A DNA stretch of 64,000 bases from Stromatinia cepivora (lineage: Eukaryota > Ascomycota > Leotiomycetes > Helotiales > Sclerotiniaceae): the NCBI GenBank assembly GCA_014898415.1, contig RCTD01000007.1, positions 744,001 through 808,000 of the forward strand, written 5' to 3'. How positions within the stretch are numbered: position 1 is the stretch's first letter; the number at the start of each line of letters is the position of its first letter. The notes under the pieces are model-generated. The model ran no database searches and was not told the DNA's origin. It saw nothing but the letters and a program-made list of their open reading frames with translations. The position numbers were made by a program, and so were the translations under genes. Below are positions 36,718-49,174 of the stretch, piece by piece.

Positions 36718-37865
36718 ATGGACAGATTAAATCGCATGTTGGCCAATGCTGGAGGTATGGGAAATATGAATTCTGCTGTACCTGGATCTGTAAGCTATTC
36801 TATTTCCAAATCCAGCAGACTGAGCTCGAATATTAGTGAAATTACCGACACTAACCTCTCATAATTCTCAGGATAACTCAAATCTGATCGATAACTCCGA
36901 AACCGTATATATCTCTTCGTTGGCGCTGCTAAAGATGTTGCGACATGGCAGAGCTGGTGTACCTATGGAAGTTATGGGTCTGATGTTGGGAGAGTTCGTG
37001 GATGATTTCACAGTTCGAGTTGTGGATGTATTTGCCATGCCGCAAAGTGGTACAGGTGTTAGTGTCGAGGCAGTAGATCCAGTTTTCCAAACGAAAATGA
37101 TGGATATGTTGAGACAGACAGGACGGTTCGTATACTCTTCTCTTCCCTACGAACCAAGGTTCTAATATTATCTTCTGCAGACCGGAAACCGTTGTTGGCT
37201 GGTACCATTCACATCCAGGTTTTGGCTGCTGGCTATCATCTGTAGATATCAACACACAACAATCATTCGAGCAATTGACACCTCGAGCTGTTGCCGTTGT
37301 TGTTGATCCTATTCAATCTGTTAAGGGCAAAGTCGTTATTGATGCTTTCCGTCTGATCAATCCACAATCTCTCATGCTTGGGCAAGAACCTCGCCAAAGT
37401 ACATCCAACTTAGGGCATCTCAACAAACCTTCTATCCAAGCGCTTATTCACGGCCTCAACAGACATTACTACAGCATAGGCATCAACTACCGCAAAACTG
37501 CCTTAGAAGAGAACATGTTGATGAATTTGCATAAGCATGTATGGACTGAGGGTCTGCAAATGGATGATTTCCGAGTTGAGGGAACTCGAAACACCGAGCG
37601 ATTACAGAAACTAGTTGGACTTGCTGAAGGTTATGAGAAGCGTGTCAAGGAAGAGACTGAGATGACTAAAGATCAATTGAAGACTAGATACGTTGGAAAG
37701 GTTGATCCGAAGAAACATTTGGAGGATGTTGGACAAAAACTTATCGAAGACAATATTGTTTCGGTTTCAAGACAGATGATCGACAAGGAGGCATCTGCAC
37801 CAAAGGAGAAGCATGGAGCAAATGGGCACGCACCACAGGACATGGATGTTGATGAAGAATTGTAA
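36718..37865 (+). CDS. RPN11: 26S proteasome regulatory subunit Rpn11
   Basis: The JAMM metalloprotease of the proteasome lid that removes ubiquitin chains from substrates during degradation. Three exons (36718-36789, 36872-37125, 37181-37865), introns of 82 and 55 bp, give about 336 aa. The N-terminus [18 protein letters not shown] is conserved. The MPN+ domain contains [16 protein letters not shown] and the zinc motif [17 protein letters not shown], giving His118, His120 and Asp131 with the upstream Glu, so the enzyme should be active. The C-terminal half has [15 protein letters not shown] and [16 protein letters not shown]. Intron 2 separates QTGR from PETVVGW; without splicing the frame ends at 37165. 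Confidence 0.97.
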
Positions 37866-40225
37866 CGATTTCTACATGATACTGTATAATAGGCGTTTGG
37901 CTGCTAGTTAGAGCTTAGCATAAAAAACTCTACATGACATAGTTGGTCAGGAGATGGAGTTAATACAGCTTGGTTCTGGACCTATATTTGTTTTCTGCAA
38001 AAATTATGATATGAGACGACGAGAGTTGTAGCATACATACAAAGCATTAGGGGGAATTAGACTTAACTTTGTCAAGTCAAACTACATTGTTAAGTATCGG
38101 GTGATGAAGTGAATTCGGCAGACTAAAGTGGTTGCAGCAGTTTGACTATTGTCTATTTCTTCAATGATGTTTCGGTCCTGTTTACAGATAACTACTTTTT
38201 CAATAATCCCATGCGAAGAGCTTATTTACGTATGACGTGAATTCAAGTTCGTTTTTTTATGGGGAACGAACTATGTTTAGCATCCTAATTCCAAAATATA
38301 TCTTTTTTTATAGATACAGATAATCTGATCATTAATCCCCAAATATTTTTGCATGGGCACGTTTGACATTCTTGAGATCTTGAGAGATCTTGAGAGGTTT
38401 TAAGGAGGTGGAATGGGAGAGTGTGATAATAGGATAGTTCAGATGCGGAGTATGATTACTCTCTTGTTAGAAGTATCAGGACCTTTTGCTTTATTCCGAT
38501 ATTCTATCTTTCTATTTTCACTCGGTCGTGAAGGCAGGATGTACAATTTCTTGATTCTTGATTCTTCATTTCAATATTTTTTATCATTCTATCCCCTTGC
38601 TGCAAATGACAACAACCCTCCCCCCTTCTTCGATACAACATACTTCAAAAGTCAAATCGATACAATGAGCCAAGTGTGAAATGAAATTGTGGGATTCAAC
38701 CACTGCGTACTTAATACGTGAATTTGATTCAAAGTGGTTCGTTCATAGGGTGCTCAATCTATACTTGACACTCCGATGGCTTAAAAACTTGATGCATTCT
38801 CGCAGAAATTCGCATTGTAACCTTACAATCGGTAGGTAGAAAGTGGTGGGTGGACATAGCATATTGAGGAGAAAATGTCGGTGGGATTTCTATCTATCTA
38901 CCAAGTAATCTTACCTATATCAGATATGGTACTAAAATTACTACATAGTACAAAATTAATCTCTGCATCAATAAATCAAATTCTAATTTCCTTTTCAACA
39001 TCTAGTATCTACTAGGTATACTCTCCTAATCCATCCCAATACTCAATCCATCTCTCTTCCCTCTTGGATATCCCGATTCCTGCGTTTCCCTACACGAAAT
39101 ATCACAATTCTTTTGATTTTGCCCGAGATCCCATATAATTCATCCCTTTTCGCTTTACCTACTGCTTCAGTACCTATGTAATATCACATCCAACCCCCAC
39201 CCCCTGCGTCTCAGTCAAAACTGCATAGATAACTAAGTAGTAAATACCATACACCATGTATCCCCTCCTGCACCTCAACCATGCACCCCCCAAAACCAAC
39301 CTCACTCCAAAAAATCCATAAATCTCTCTCTACCTACCTACCTACCTACAAACCCAGAGTCTTCATCACAAAAATCCAAGTGCATAAACATATCATACCT
39401 AGGTAATTACAACGAGTTACCACAGACACAAGCACAAACACAATCTCCAAACGCAAACATAACCATCCAAAACCACAACCAAAATTTTCACATCAGATTA
39501 TATCAAATTACTTATGTAAATATAAATATAAATACATATTCTCCAAATACACCAATCTTAACCAGGACTCCCGCTCCGCACAATTTGCTAGTATAATATA
39601 GTATAATATAGTATAATATAGTATAATATAGTATAATATAGTATAATATAGTATAATATAGTATAATTTAATTTAATTTTTACAATTATTAAAATAAACA
39701 ATAGAAACATATCAGAAGCAGATAATATCTAGCTACTCAACACTCTGTACACCGTACACCGCATTCCAGACGATTTAAAGAATGTAGAAGTATGATATTT
39801 CCTACCGCTGGCTCTTCGAAAAGCCAACCGTAAAAAAGGAAGAGGTTAAAAAGGGGGGGGGGGAGAAATATTCTGGAGAGAAAAACAAGGAATGTCTAAT
39901 ATGCATTTGTAATTACTAGATTGTGAAATGTACACCATAAGGTTGTAGATAAGTCTATGGACAAGAAATGAATATATTAGCTAATAGCCCGAAGCTACAC
40001 ACTGTAGACAAAGTCAAGCTAGAATCCCTCCATGCAATACGTGAAACCGATTTGGGTATCTGATGAGTCTTAAGAATAGACTCGAGTATAATGCCGAAAC
40101 TCCTATTCCTTATCCCAAACACCTCCCAAGCTAGCCATGTATAGAAATTATTATGCACTCCCATTTCCATGCAAAAAAAAAGTCAAGAATTACCGCCCAG
40201 TATTCATATCCTCGTGATCGTTTAT
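37866..40225. other. Long convergent spacer rich in simple repeats
   Basis: A 2.4-kb region between the 3' ends of RPN11 and the F-box-like gene. It is AT-rich, with CTAC microsatellites near 39335-39355, a 10-bp tandem array (listed separately) and a G-homopolymer near 39855. The frames 38413-38679 and 39955-40170 show no motifs. Confidence 0.5.
39591..39670. repeat. 10-bp tandem array GTATAATATA
   Basis: Seven exact head-to-tail copies of GTATAATATA (39591-39660) followed by one degenerate copy, GTATAATTTA. Pure A/T/G, no coding frame. Probably slippage-derived. Confidence 0.95.
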
Positions 40226-42834
40226 TCATATAAATTGTCCAGATAAAGACTGCCCAACGACTCCGTTATGAACGTAAAATGGCAATTCTGTGTGTGTGAA
40301 CAAAGCCATATCTGTATCAAGTCCTGTCTCGTCAACCGGTTCCGTTGTATGAGTCAACGAAGCCATATCTGCGTGGGGGTCTGTCTCATCGTCCGATTCC
40401 GCTGCTATAGACCCATCTTCGGATCTATCGTCTTCATCTCCATTCTCACTTCCGAAGTTCATCACTTCATCTTCATCTTCCGAACCGTGTTCCGATTCGG
40501 TCATAGCGTCACTGATGATAGAGGCAGGGGAGACTGGACGTGGAATTGATCCTGCAGGTGGTTGAAGCGGAGAGTAAATGTCGTTCCTGAGGAACGTAGC
40601 TGTATTGGCTGCTTCTTGAGTATCGGTGGTAGATCTTTCCGATAAAAAGTCCCAATCCTTTTGATCTAAAGCACGTCTAATCTGTCGACGTTGTTCAGGA
40701 TCCGCAAGAGCATCTCCAAGATGCCAGATTGGTCCACCATATCTCTCAATCCAGAATCTGCAGTTGCGAATCGAGAGTACACGAAGATTTGGCCCCATTT
40801 TTCGAGAAATTCTCTCCGCAAGTTCTAAATTCTCACACTCGGATTCTGCTAGATGTTTCATACCCAAAAGGTGATCTTGGTCTATTGATCCGAGTCGGGG
40901 GCTAGATTTATCATGCGGATCGGGAAGGAGGCCATAATTCCACAATAACCCAGGGTTCAGGACCAGAACTTTGATATTATGCCATGCTCGGTAAGATTTA
41001 AAACCAACATCGATATTAGTAAGATCAAACCGATCAAGCCTAGCCCGGCGAAGATCGTCACCCCAATAGCCTCCACCATCGACGGATAGAAAATCTGCAG
41101 GTCGAGTCCATTCTTGCCCTCTAGGAACATTGGAATAATGATCGGCAGTATGTTCTGAATCCAGCCGAATCTCCTTGATGGACATCCATTCCTTAAGCAC
41201 TTTGTTTAATGGGTTTTCATATTTTAGTAGTCGGTTATCTTCGGCTGCATTCAGAAGTTGAAAAGATTGAAGAGTAGGCTTGTGTGATTCAATAAAGGGG
41301 ATCATGACGCTGCTCATGGCACGAGGGTGGCGGTATTCATGCCTCTCAGACTCGGGCCAAGGTAAATGAAGATGGGTTAGGCGAGGGAAGAGGGGATTTT
41401 TCTCGGAAGAACAACTGAGAACGTGGGTAAGTAAAGATTCATCTAAAAAGTCAAAGTAGAATCTTGTCAAATTTTGTCTGCATCTGCGGAATGATTGTTG
41501 GACAATCTTTGGAGGAGCAATAGGACTATCATACAGAATTAGTATACTTGAAACGGTAGAATGGAGTTTGAACTGACAGGTGTGCATCATCTTCGAGAAC
41601 CAGTTCACGCATAGATGCCGGGAAACCAATATTTGTGTTCTGAATAATTGGTGAAGTGTCATCGATCTCTTTGGGTACAAGATTCTCCCAAAATCTTGCC
41701 AAAGTATGTGCTCCTTGATCATTAAAGGATCTATTATCACGAGTGACAGCAATGTGAAGGACTTCAAGGTTGCTTTCCCTAACCGCAGCACCTAAGGCTG
41801 CCGATTCCAAAGGTGATAGCAAACCAATCTCGAAAGTTGTTAATCTTGAAAAACCTCGGAAATTTAGTACCATGTTTTCTACTAGCTCTTGTTTCTCCTT
41901 CTGGGAGAGTTGATTAATGGCATCTGCTGGATGATACCTGTCTAGAAGAGCTTGAGAGTCAACTGTCGTAGTTCGCCATATCCTTAATTCTCGAAGAGAT
42001 GGTAATGCGAGTAGTAAATTCCAGGTTCTTCTATTGACCTCACCGTCAATTCGTAACGTATAAAGGTTATACATCATGGGGAATAAATCTTTATAAACTT
42101 CTTGAATCCTCCAATCTTCTCTCGAACCTCCTTGGGGCAAATCTCGCGAGTCGACATCCCAAACCGTCCTAAGAGCGAAGTTTTTGACCATTGAAAGCCT
42201 CGAAACAATTGAAGGCACTCTTTGATCTCCTCTTTTCATCCCCATCCATGTCGGCCGTAAATGTGTATTATTTCGTCTTTCGTAACTTTCATGGCGAAGG
42301 ATTTGAAGAGGGTCTTGTCCGTCTGAGGGGTAGGCTGGATCATAAAATTGGGAGGTATTGATAGTGATATTTGACCAAAGTATTCGTTCAGCAATATCAT
42401 TGCATGCCCAGCTAACCAGCGCCCAATTCTTTAATGATTGTAAGTCGTCGGCTTGAGATATAATGTTGTTGATAATTTCGGTGGGTAGATATGGGATTGT
42501 TATCGGTTTCGCGGATCGTGGTGTGACATGGTTAGCGATACCTGGGAGATAATGTTAATAAATATCTTTAGATTAAACAGATGGCAGAGTGCAAAATGCA
42601 GAGTACAGAAAGAAAAGTGCAAAAGTGCATACTTGACCAGGGTATCATGTTGTTACCCGTTAAGATATTTTGATGTTCATCATAAATGATAGAACCGTCG
42701 GAGGGTAAGCAGGTCGTAAGAGCCGCCGATTGCCAATTTCCATCTCTTTTAGTTTTGGAAAAAGGGATTGTTTCGCAGGTAGCTTTACCAGTAGTAGAAT
42801 GACGTTTCAATTTCTCCATGATGATATGTTGCAT
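40226..42834 (-). CDS. F-box-like protein with acidic C-terminus
   Basis: Likely a substrate adaptor of an SCF ubiquitin ligase or a related LRR-type protein; the target is unknown. Three exons on the minus strand (42633-42834, 41578-42541, 40226-41525) with introns of 91 and 52 bp give about 821 aa. An F-box-like segment follows intron 1: ITIPYLPTEIINNIISQADD, LKNWALVSWACN and ERILWSNI. The middle contains repeated leucine-rich phrases (LYTLRIDGEVN, LPSLRELRIW, LTTFEIGLL, LEVLHIAV, LRVLSIRNCRFW) that look like irregular leucine-rich repeats. The last 100 residues are acidic and contain a tandem duplication (DETDPHADMASLTHT / DETGLDTDMALFTHT). The first exon has no motif and its join to the F-box exon is the least secure part. 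Small AGATGGAG repeats lie in the 5' leader at about 42935-42965. Confidence 0.82.
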
Positions 42835-45800
42835 ATGTGGAAATTTAAGAATGAATAGATATCAAATATCTATCTACCTCGTAGATAAAGATTGTTTTAT
42901 TTGCTTTTTGTAGAAGTTATTAAAGGTTGAAGAAAGATGGAGAGATGGAGAGATGGAGAGATGAAGAAATGAGATCAATATATTGCAGCGGTAGAAGTAT
43001 ATGGTATGTGTAGTACTAGTAAGTAACATCACCCGTCCGTACTGTAAACTAATGATGCTATTTCAGTCTAACTCGATGATAGCCGAGCCCGAGATGCAGT
43101 TAGTTATCCGCCATCCGCCATCCGCCATCCTCTTTTTGGGGGAGTGAGGTGAGGGGGGTTTCAAGGGTCATTCACATTTATTATCCTTGCGAGTCTGCTG
43201 CACCTACCTACTTATCTACTATGGAGATAGATGCATGTCCATACTCAGTACAGAGTATATTACTGTATGTAACCTTACCACCGCCACATTCATCTGTGAG
43301 AGAGTGTGTTTGGTTTGAAAAGCTTCATTCGTTCCATGAATAGTGAGGTTTTAGATTTTGCTGTATTACTCATATGTGTGACCATGTATAGACCAGAAAG
43401 GATCGATTGCACGCACTACCTACATCAAATTTATACCTACCCACCTATGAATTATATCCTCTTAATCTTATACCTTTCAAAGTGGGATGAACCATTATTG
43501 TAGATGATATGACATGATATGAGAATCAACAGTGGGTTAACTCAATATCAGGCACAATTGCTTCAAGTTCAAACATTCATTCAGCTACAGGAATATCAAC
43601 CACCAACACGACCTATTATTATTTCCGACATCCCATTTACGATTGCTAAAACATCTCACAACCCTTCAAGATCTTATTACTTGGGTATGTATGTTTCTCC
43701 AATTCTTACATTCGAGAATCATCTCATCGATTGGATATAAATCTCCGAATCCTGCTCGGTCAGGTATACTAAACAGTGGATACTTATTGCCAGCGGCCGT
43801 ACACGTAGACCTCGAGAATTTTTCAAAGCACACGTTCTTCCAATACTTTCAATTTTACAGCCTCAAAATGGCCTCGACCTTGTCTTTGATTCGAGAAAAT
43901 CGAGAGTGGTGGAGGCAATACGTTCCAATAGGCCATCTCAAGAGGAGGGAATTTTGAGAATTCTCATGACAAGACGACTTTGCTGTGAATTTATTATTGA
44001 CATCATTGTCAAAATATTGATCATCCCCCCCCCGACCCTATATGGAGTAAAAGAGGATACTCTTCGAATGCGGACCCAATGCACATTCAACCGTTTTAAG
44101 TGATGATATCTGCTGCTGCTGCAATCGAGCTTAAGGGTAGAACTGTTATTGTCTCCACTGTGGAGAAAAAGGCAAGAAATGATTCTAGAATTTCAGCCAT
44201 TTCACTTATTTTCCTTCATTTCTCTACCTACCGGTACTCGGTACGGCTTTAATCAATCAAACTACGGAGTACTTCCCCTCTATTCATTTACTTCCACCGT
44301 TATTCTTCATCTGATATCTTACTATGCAGGTACGAATCTTCCCTTGGACAGTTATCAGAAGGCACGCGGCGAAAAGGCCTTTGCCACGTATTTCAGCCCA
44401 AATGCTTCTTCATGGCCTTTGTTCGGGTCTCCAGGATGATTTATCTGAGGATGAGAGCTTTATTCTCGGATGATCCTCACCTCCATGAGGTACTTCGAGA
44501 TCACGAGGTAGATCAATGGAAATATTTTCTGGTATTTCAAAAGAACTTCTAAATCCTTCGGTTCTTGTGGTTCTTAGGTCCTTGGTCCTTGATTGAATCG
44601 CCCGATTATAGATTGGAGAGATGGTTCGTGCTCTTTTTTTGATTGACAGGTGCTAAAATCAGCAATGAAAAGGTAATTCCATCGCGCCTCATTAACACAT
44701 CTTGATGTCTTGCTCTTATCGTGGCTGAGGTGTACAAGATCGAAACATCATGGTGATCGGGTACAAGTGATATCATGTTTGTCCTCTCATCCTCACGCCT
44801 TAAAATTACTGTCTGTACTGTGCCACCAATTCGATCCACCCGTTCGCTCTGAGACTACTTTATTTGTCGACATGGCCATCCACCGAGAAGGATGTTTCTA
44901 AGACATATTCCTGCGGGTATTTGCTGAAGTATTTCATGACACAAGCTTCTAGATACCAAAAGCTACTTGTCTCACATAGACATAAGATTCGACTCGATCA
45001 ACTCTGAAGAGGTCGATTGGTTATTCTAGACTTCTAGATAGTGTTTTGAAATGCAGGTGATCCTAGATCATGGATATTAGGCCTATGAGTAAGGGAATTA
45101 GTTACCCCAGATTTGCAAGACAATATAGAGTCCGATAAGCAATACATACTACATATATGCTACCTACTAGGTTCATGGTACCTTTCACGAGAAAGAAGGC
45201 ATTCGTCAGCCTTGTTGAAGTCGTTTAGCCTTGCATAAGGGTCCTTGAAGTCACCAACTGTCAGATTCTGCATGATGTTTCCCATATTCTACTTCTCCAC
45301 GATCTCAATGGAAAGTTTAGATTCTGATTGGTTCGACTTTTAATTCTCAATAATCTTTGATAATTCCAATTCGGCGATTCCGAGATTATATTGAATATGA
45401 AAATATGATTGGTATTTGTTGTATGCTTATGAATCATTCAGCTCGATTTTGTAGTTTTGGGGGACCGGAGTACAAACAAAAAGGGAGTCATAACTTTTTC
45501 TCTACTCGAATCATAGCATAATAAGCATTGCATTCTTATGAATCTGAAGCACGTTTTGGAGTGATTCTTAAATTCTTCTGTTTTGATTAGAGGGAGAGAC
45601 AGAACAATTCTGAACTCCATAATCCATTCCCCATTCCCCATTTCAGTACCAAGCGCCCTCTAAATGACGTACCGACCCGTGTGTGTATTTTCATATGCGA
45701 TCTTCCATTCTTAGACCCATTTTTATATTCATCGCAGACCACTTAACTTTAATAATTACTTGAATTTGATCAATTGGTGGCTCGAGGTGGGTTAGCTAGC

Positions 45801-46047
45801 TCCATCACCAGAACTTGGTTCTTCCCTCAAAAGGACGAGAACGGCAGAAAGAAGAAGGACGACTTCGAGAAGTTCGCAATCTACCTTTCTTTAGCACTTT
45901 ATCGCGCCGTGGTCCCCCGAATTAACTCTCCATCTTCTAATATCAAGATTGCCGTCTGTTTAATGTGAGTCAAAGGGGCCAAGGGAAGGAAAACTTTTTG
46001 GAATTTTTCCAATCTCGAGTTCCTGTGTTTGCAAAAGATAAGCAAAA
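42835..46047. other. Divergent 3.2-kb spacer
   Basis: It separates the F-box-like gene and the DUF2985 gene and holds both promoters. A triplicated CCATCCGC-type 8-mer lies at about 43108-43130. The open frames are short (43149-43343, 43519-43740, 44149-44439, 44606-44839, 45774-45968) and none shows a family motif. I cannot rule out a small spliced gene or a non-coding RNA. Confidence 0.45.
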
Positions 46048-48171
46048 ATGCAATCGCGCCGGCAATCCGCGAACGAGGATCCAAACTTCTTAACAACAAC
46101 CGGAACAGAATTGCCAACAATATCAATACCCGGAATACCTGAAAACAATACAAGAAGGAATAGCAGAAGAGAAAGTATTGGCCCATCTACAGCACGTACA
46201 TCGGCGAATTCACTGGCACAACAGAACACTCTGAATACCCAGGTAACGATCGATAGTCGACAACTGCAACGACCTCCACCGACAATATGGCGACCAAGTA
46301 TTCGAATTAGACGATTATCATCAACAAACAATCTTCGTGGTGGAAATTCGCAGACCAATCAACCTTATGATTACACATCTCGGAGAGATTGGCAGATCAA
46401 CAATAATTCAACTCCACATATTGACAACCATCTACCTTCCGCCGGTGATACCATTGATACATCAAACAGGCGTCGAAGTAGTTCTGAGCCACAACGTCCA
46501 GCATGGTTAACTTCTCAATCAGTTACGAATGCTGGTCCACCACGAGTGAGGGCTGGCTCGTATATCCCGGATATCATTGAAGAGGCACCTTCCACAAAAC
46601 ACGAAGGTTCTATTTTCGCCCCAATCCATCCAGGTAAAAATAGAACGGTCAATGAGGCTCCTGGTCCTTTACTACATTCTCATACCGTTAGTGAAGCAGT
46701 ACCAACTACTCAAGGCGAATACGACACTGATCTTGTTGATTTTCTTGATCTTGTTGGTTTGTATCCCTCAAACTTCATCTATAAATAATTCTGACCTTTT
46801 CCAGATCCCGAAATTTCTACCTTGACGAGTCTTACGAATATTCAGAACTCTTTATTCATTCCATCACTTGGGAACCTATTTAATCGTAATCCAACATATA
46901 ATCTTTCCCGAAATGAACTTGCCCGTCGTCCAACAAATGATCTTTCTCGTCGTCCAACAAACTTGGCGGAACATCCAATAGTTGAAGATCCTGGGCTAAA
47001 TAACGAATCAAGACAAACACTCCCTCGACCTGAAAGGCCTGGACTTCAGAGTAGAGATACTGGAGCTTTCACTCTCACTGAATCCATATCGCATCCAGAT
47101 GAGGAGACCCCACATTATGCGGTAGTTCCGGAAGGCATCAATTTAGATGGATGGTCACCAGAGGATAAAAAAGAACTCAATGATCATGTACGACATTTGT
47201 TACATTCAAGGAGGGAGGGATTTAAGCGAGCAATGAAGGGATTTGGACAATATGTTAGACAGCGTAGGTCTCTTAATCTCCCAATTATCTATGGTATCAT
47301 TAGACTAACATTTACAGCCCTTGGATTCTTCGTTACCCTGTATGCAACTCTTATTACTTTATTTGGATTAGCATGGGTTCTTTTCCTAATTGGTTGGGTT
47401 AACCTTGGAAGTAAACGTCTCTACGTGATTAACGTTATTGACAATGTTCTTGTCGCCCTCTTTGCTATTATGGGTGATGGGCTTGCTCCATTTCGAGCTA
47501 TTGACACTTACCACATGATATATATAGCTCATTATCATCATTTAACGTGGCGACTCCGCAAAGAAAAGGCCCTACCAAAATTAGAAGATCATAATGACCT
47601 ACCAGCCATACTACCCGAAGATCTGGAAGATCAAATTGTCGAAGATGAAGTATCAGTCCTCAACCCAGTTCAACAAAAAAAGCTTCAACATCATCAAAAG
47701 AAATTCAATCGATCTCATACATTTTATAAACCTCACGAAACTGCAACACATCACGCATTTCCTCTTCGATTACTAGTCGCTGTCGTCGTTCTTCTGGATT
47801 GTCATTCCCTTCTTCAAATAGCTCTTGGTACATGTACTTGGGCAATCAGTTATAAAACTCGGCCATTTGCATTAACAACGGTCATTCTGTGCTGTAGTAT
47901 TACAGTGAACATTACAGCAGGTATACTTATCAGTGTTGGAGACCATAGGACTAGGAAGAAGGATGTGTTGGAGAAGATGTTTAAGCAGGATTTGACCAAG
48001 GAAGCTATATATAAGATGGAGAAGGAAAAAGAAAAGGAGAAAGAAAGAAATGGGGAATTGGAGGCGGAGAATAATTCGGAGGGGAACTTTATAAGGGAGA
48101 ACAGAAAATCCACTGATGCTAAGAGGAAGGGGTCAGGAATTGCGAGTGAGGATAGAAGCAGACAAAGTTGA
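46048..48171 (+). CDS. DUF2985 family multispanning membrane protein
   Basis: A fungal integral membrane protein of the DUF2985 type; function unknown. Two exons, 46048-46756 and 46805-48171, with a 48-bp intron whose removal gives LVDFLDLVDPEISTLTS, about 691 aa. The first ~350 residues are polar, Arg/Asn/Ser-rich and probably disordered. Membrane segments are seen at about residues 400-435 (FFVTLYATLITLFGLAWVLF and following), 435-470, 555-577 and 590-612. The signature block NVLVALFAIMGDGLAPFRAI then DTYHMIYIAHYHHLTWRLR is conserved in ascomycete relatives, as are SHTFYKPHETATHHAFPL and ITAGILISVGDHRTRKK. The C-terminus has a strongly charged coil of KEKEKEKER type. Two tandem PTNDLSRRPTNLA phrases occur just before the conserved domain. 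One intact gene, not two. Confidence 0.85.
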
Positions 48172-48800
48172 AACTACGACCGAAGCTAGTAGTTCGAAAT
48201 ATCTTTGAAGAAATATGGGAAAGATATGAGAGGATTTAATGTATTGGATTCTGGGTGGATATTTGGGGTGAGATTTGGGATATGAATCTGGGCAATTGTA
48301 TGATCATGCGCATGGCTGGATGAAAAAAATGAGTTTTTTTAATATAATAGATACCAGGGGCTTATACACTGCCCCCTACCATTCTTCTAGTTTACTTCTA
48401 TGAGATATGAAACAATTATCATAAGGAGCTTTTCCATCTAAAGTTATTGGACTTCTTTCTTTGGTTTGGTGATGTGAAGTACCTACCCTATGTACGGAGT
48501 ACCTAGTTTGCACCATTCTAGTTGATGAGAGGGAAGCAGGCAATTTTGGATTACCATCGGGATTTGCAGTCTGCAGTCTGCAATCCATCTCCAAATTACT
48601 TCATGTATCAACATATCAATCAATTAATTAAATACAAACTACAGTAGGTATCTGCTCCCCCACCTCTGAGAGTCCAGTCCAACACGGCCTAGGCCTCGCT
48701 TAATCATGGATGGATCGGTCGGCAAGAATCCCACCCACTCATCAATATTAAATAAGGTACAATATATATTTAAATAACAAGTTCGATAAGAAATAGAAAA
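48172..48800. other. Spacer between DUF2985 gene and tRNA
   Basis: The 3' flank of the membrane-protein gene. No open frame with features; 48376-48594 on the minus strand is not convincing. Confidence 0.5.
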
Positions 48801-48874
48801 GGCCGGATGGTGTAGTTGGTTATCACGTGTCCTTAACACGGACAAGGTCCTGGGATCGTGCCCCAGTCTGGTCA
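48801..48874 (+). tRNA. tRNA-Val (AAC) with aberrant T-loop
   Basis: A 74-nt sequence that folds into a full cloverleaf. The acceptor stem GGCCGGA pairs with TCTGGTC (two G-T wobbles) with discriminator A; the D-arm contains AGTTGGT; the anticodon stem TGTCC/GGACA closes the loop TTAACAC, giving anticodon AAC (Val); the T stem CTGGG/CCCAG is perfect. There is no intron. The T-loop is ATCGTGC instead of the near-universal TTCGANY: positions 54 and 58 are A and T rather than T and A. Because the loop is also the internal B-box promoter, transcription may be impaired. A T-run at 48893-48897 could serve as Pol III terminator. It may be a pseudogene or a functional variant. Confidence 0.8.
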
Positions 48875-49174
48875 TTTGCTACGGGCAATCTCTTTTTGGA
48901 TTTTTGGATTTTTGGAATTTTGGGGGGGGATTTTTTTTGGATAGTAAGTGGGTGGTAGTGTACATGCCTTAGGCATCTACAAAAGGTTGATATACTCAAC
49001 TCGATACAATATAGTTTAATAAAAAATGCGCATCCCACTCTTTCAAAAATTTCAAGTTCATTATTATCAACATGTTTTCTGGCACTTATAGAATTACATA
49101 ATACCCGGAGCCAATAAAATCTCAAACCGAAAGGGTGTTAGCCTCTCTAATTCCAAATGTAGTTGTCTAAGTAT
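48875..49174. other. Spacer after tRNA
   Basis: It starts with T-rich repeats (TTTTTGGAT repeated) and a G-run near 48923. No gene is seen. Confidence 0.5.

Noticed and set aside
46048..48171. Two separate genes at the DUF2985 locus
   Set aside because: A 48-bp GT-AG intron (46757-46804) joins the two frames exactly, and the second frame lacks its own ATG at the expected place.
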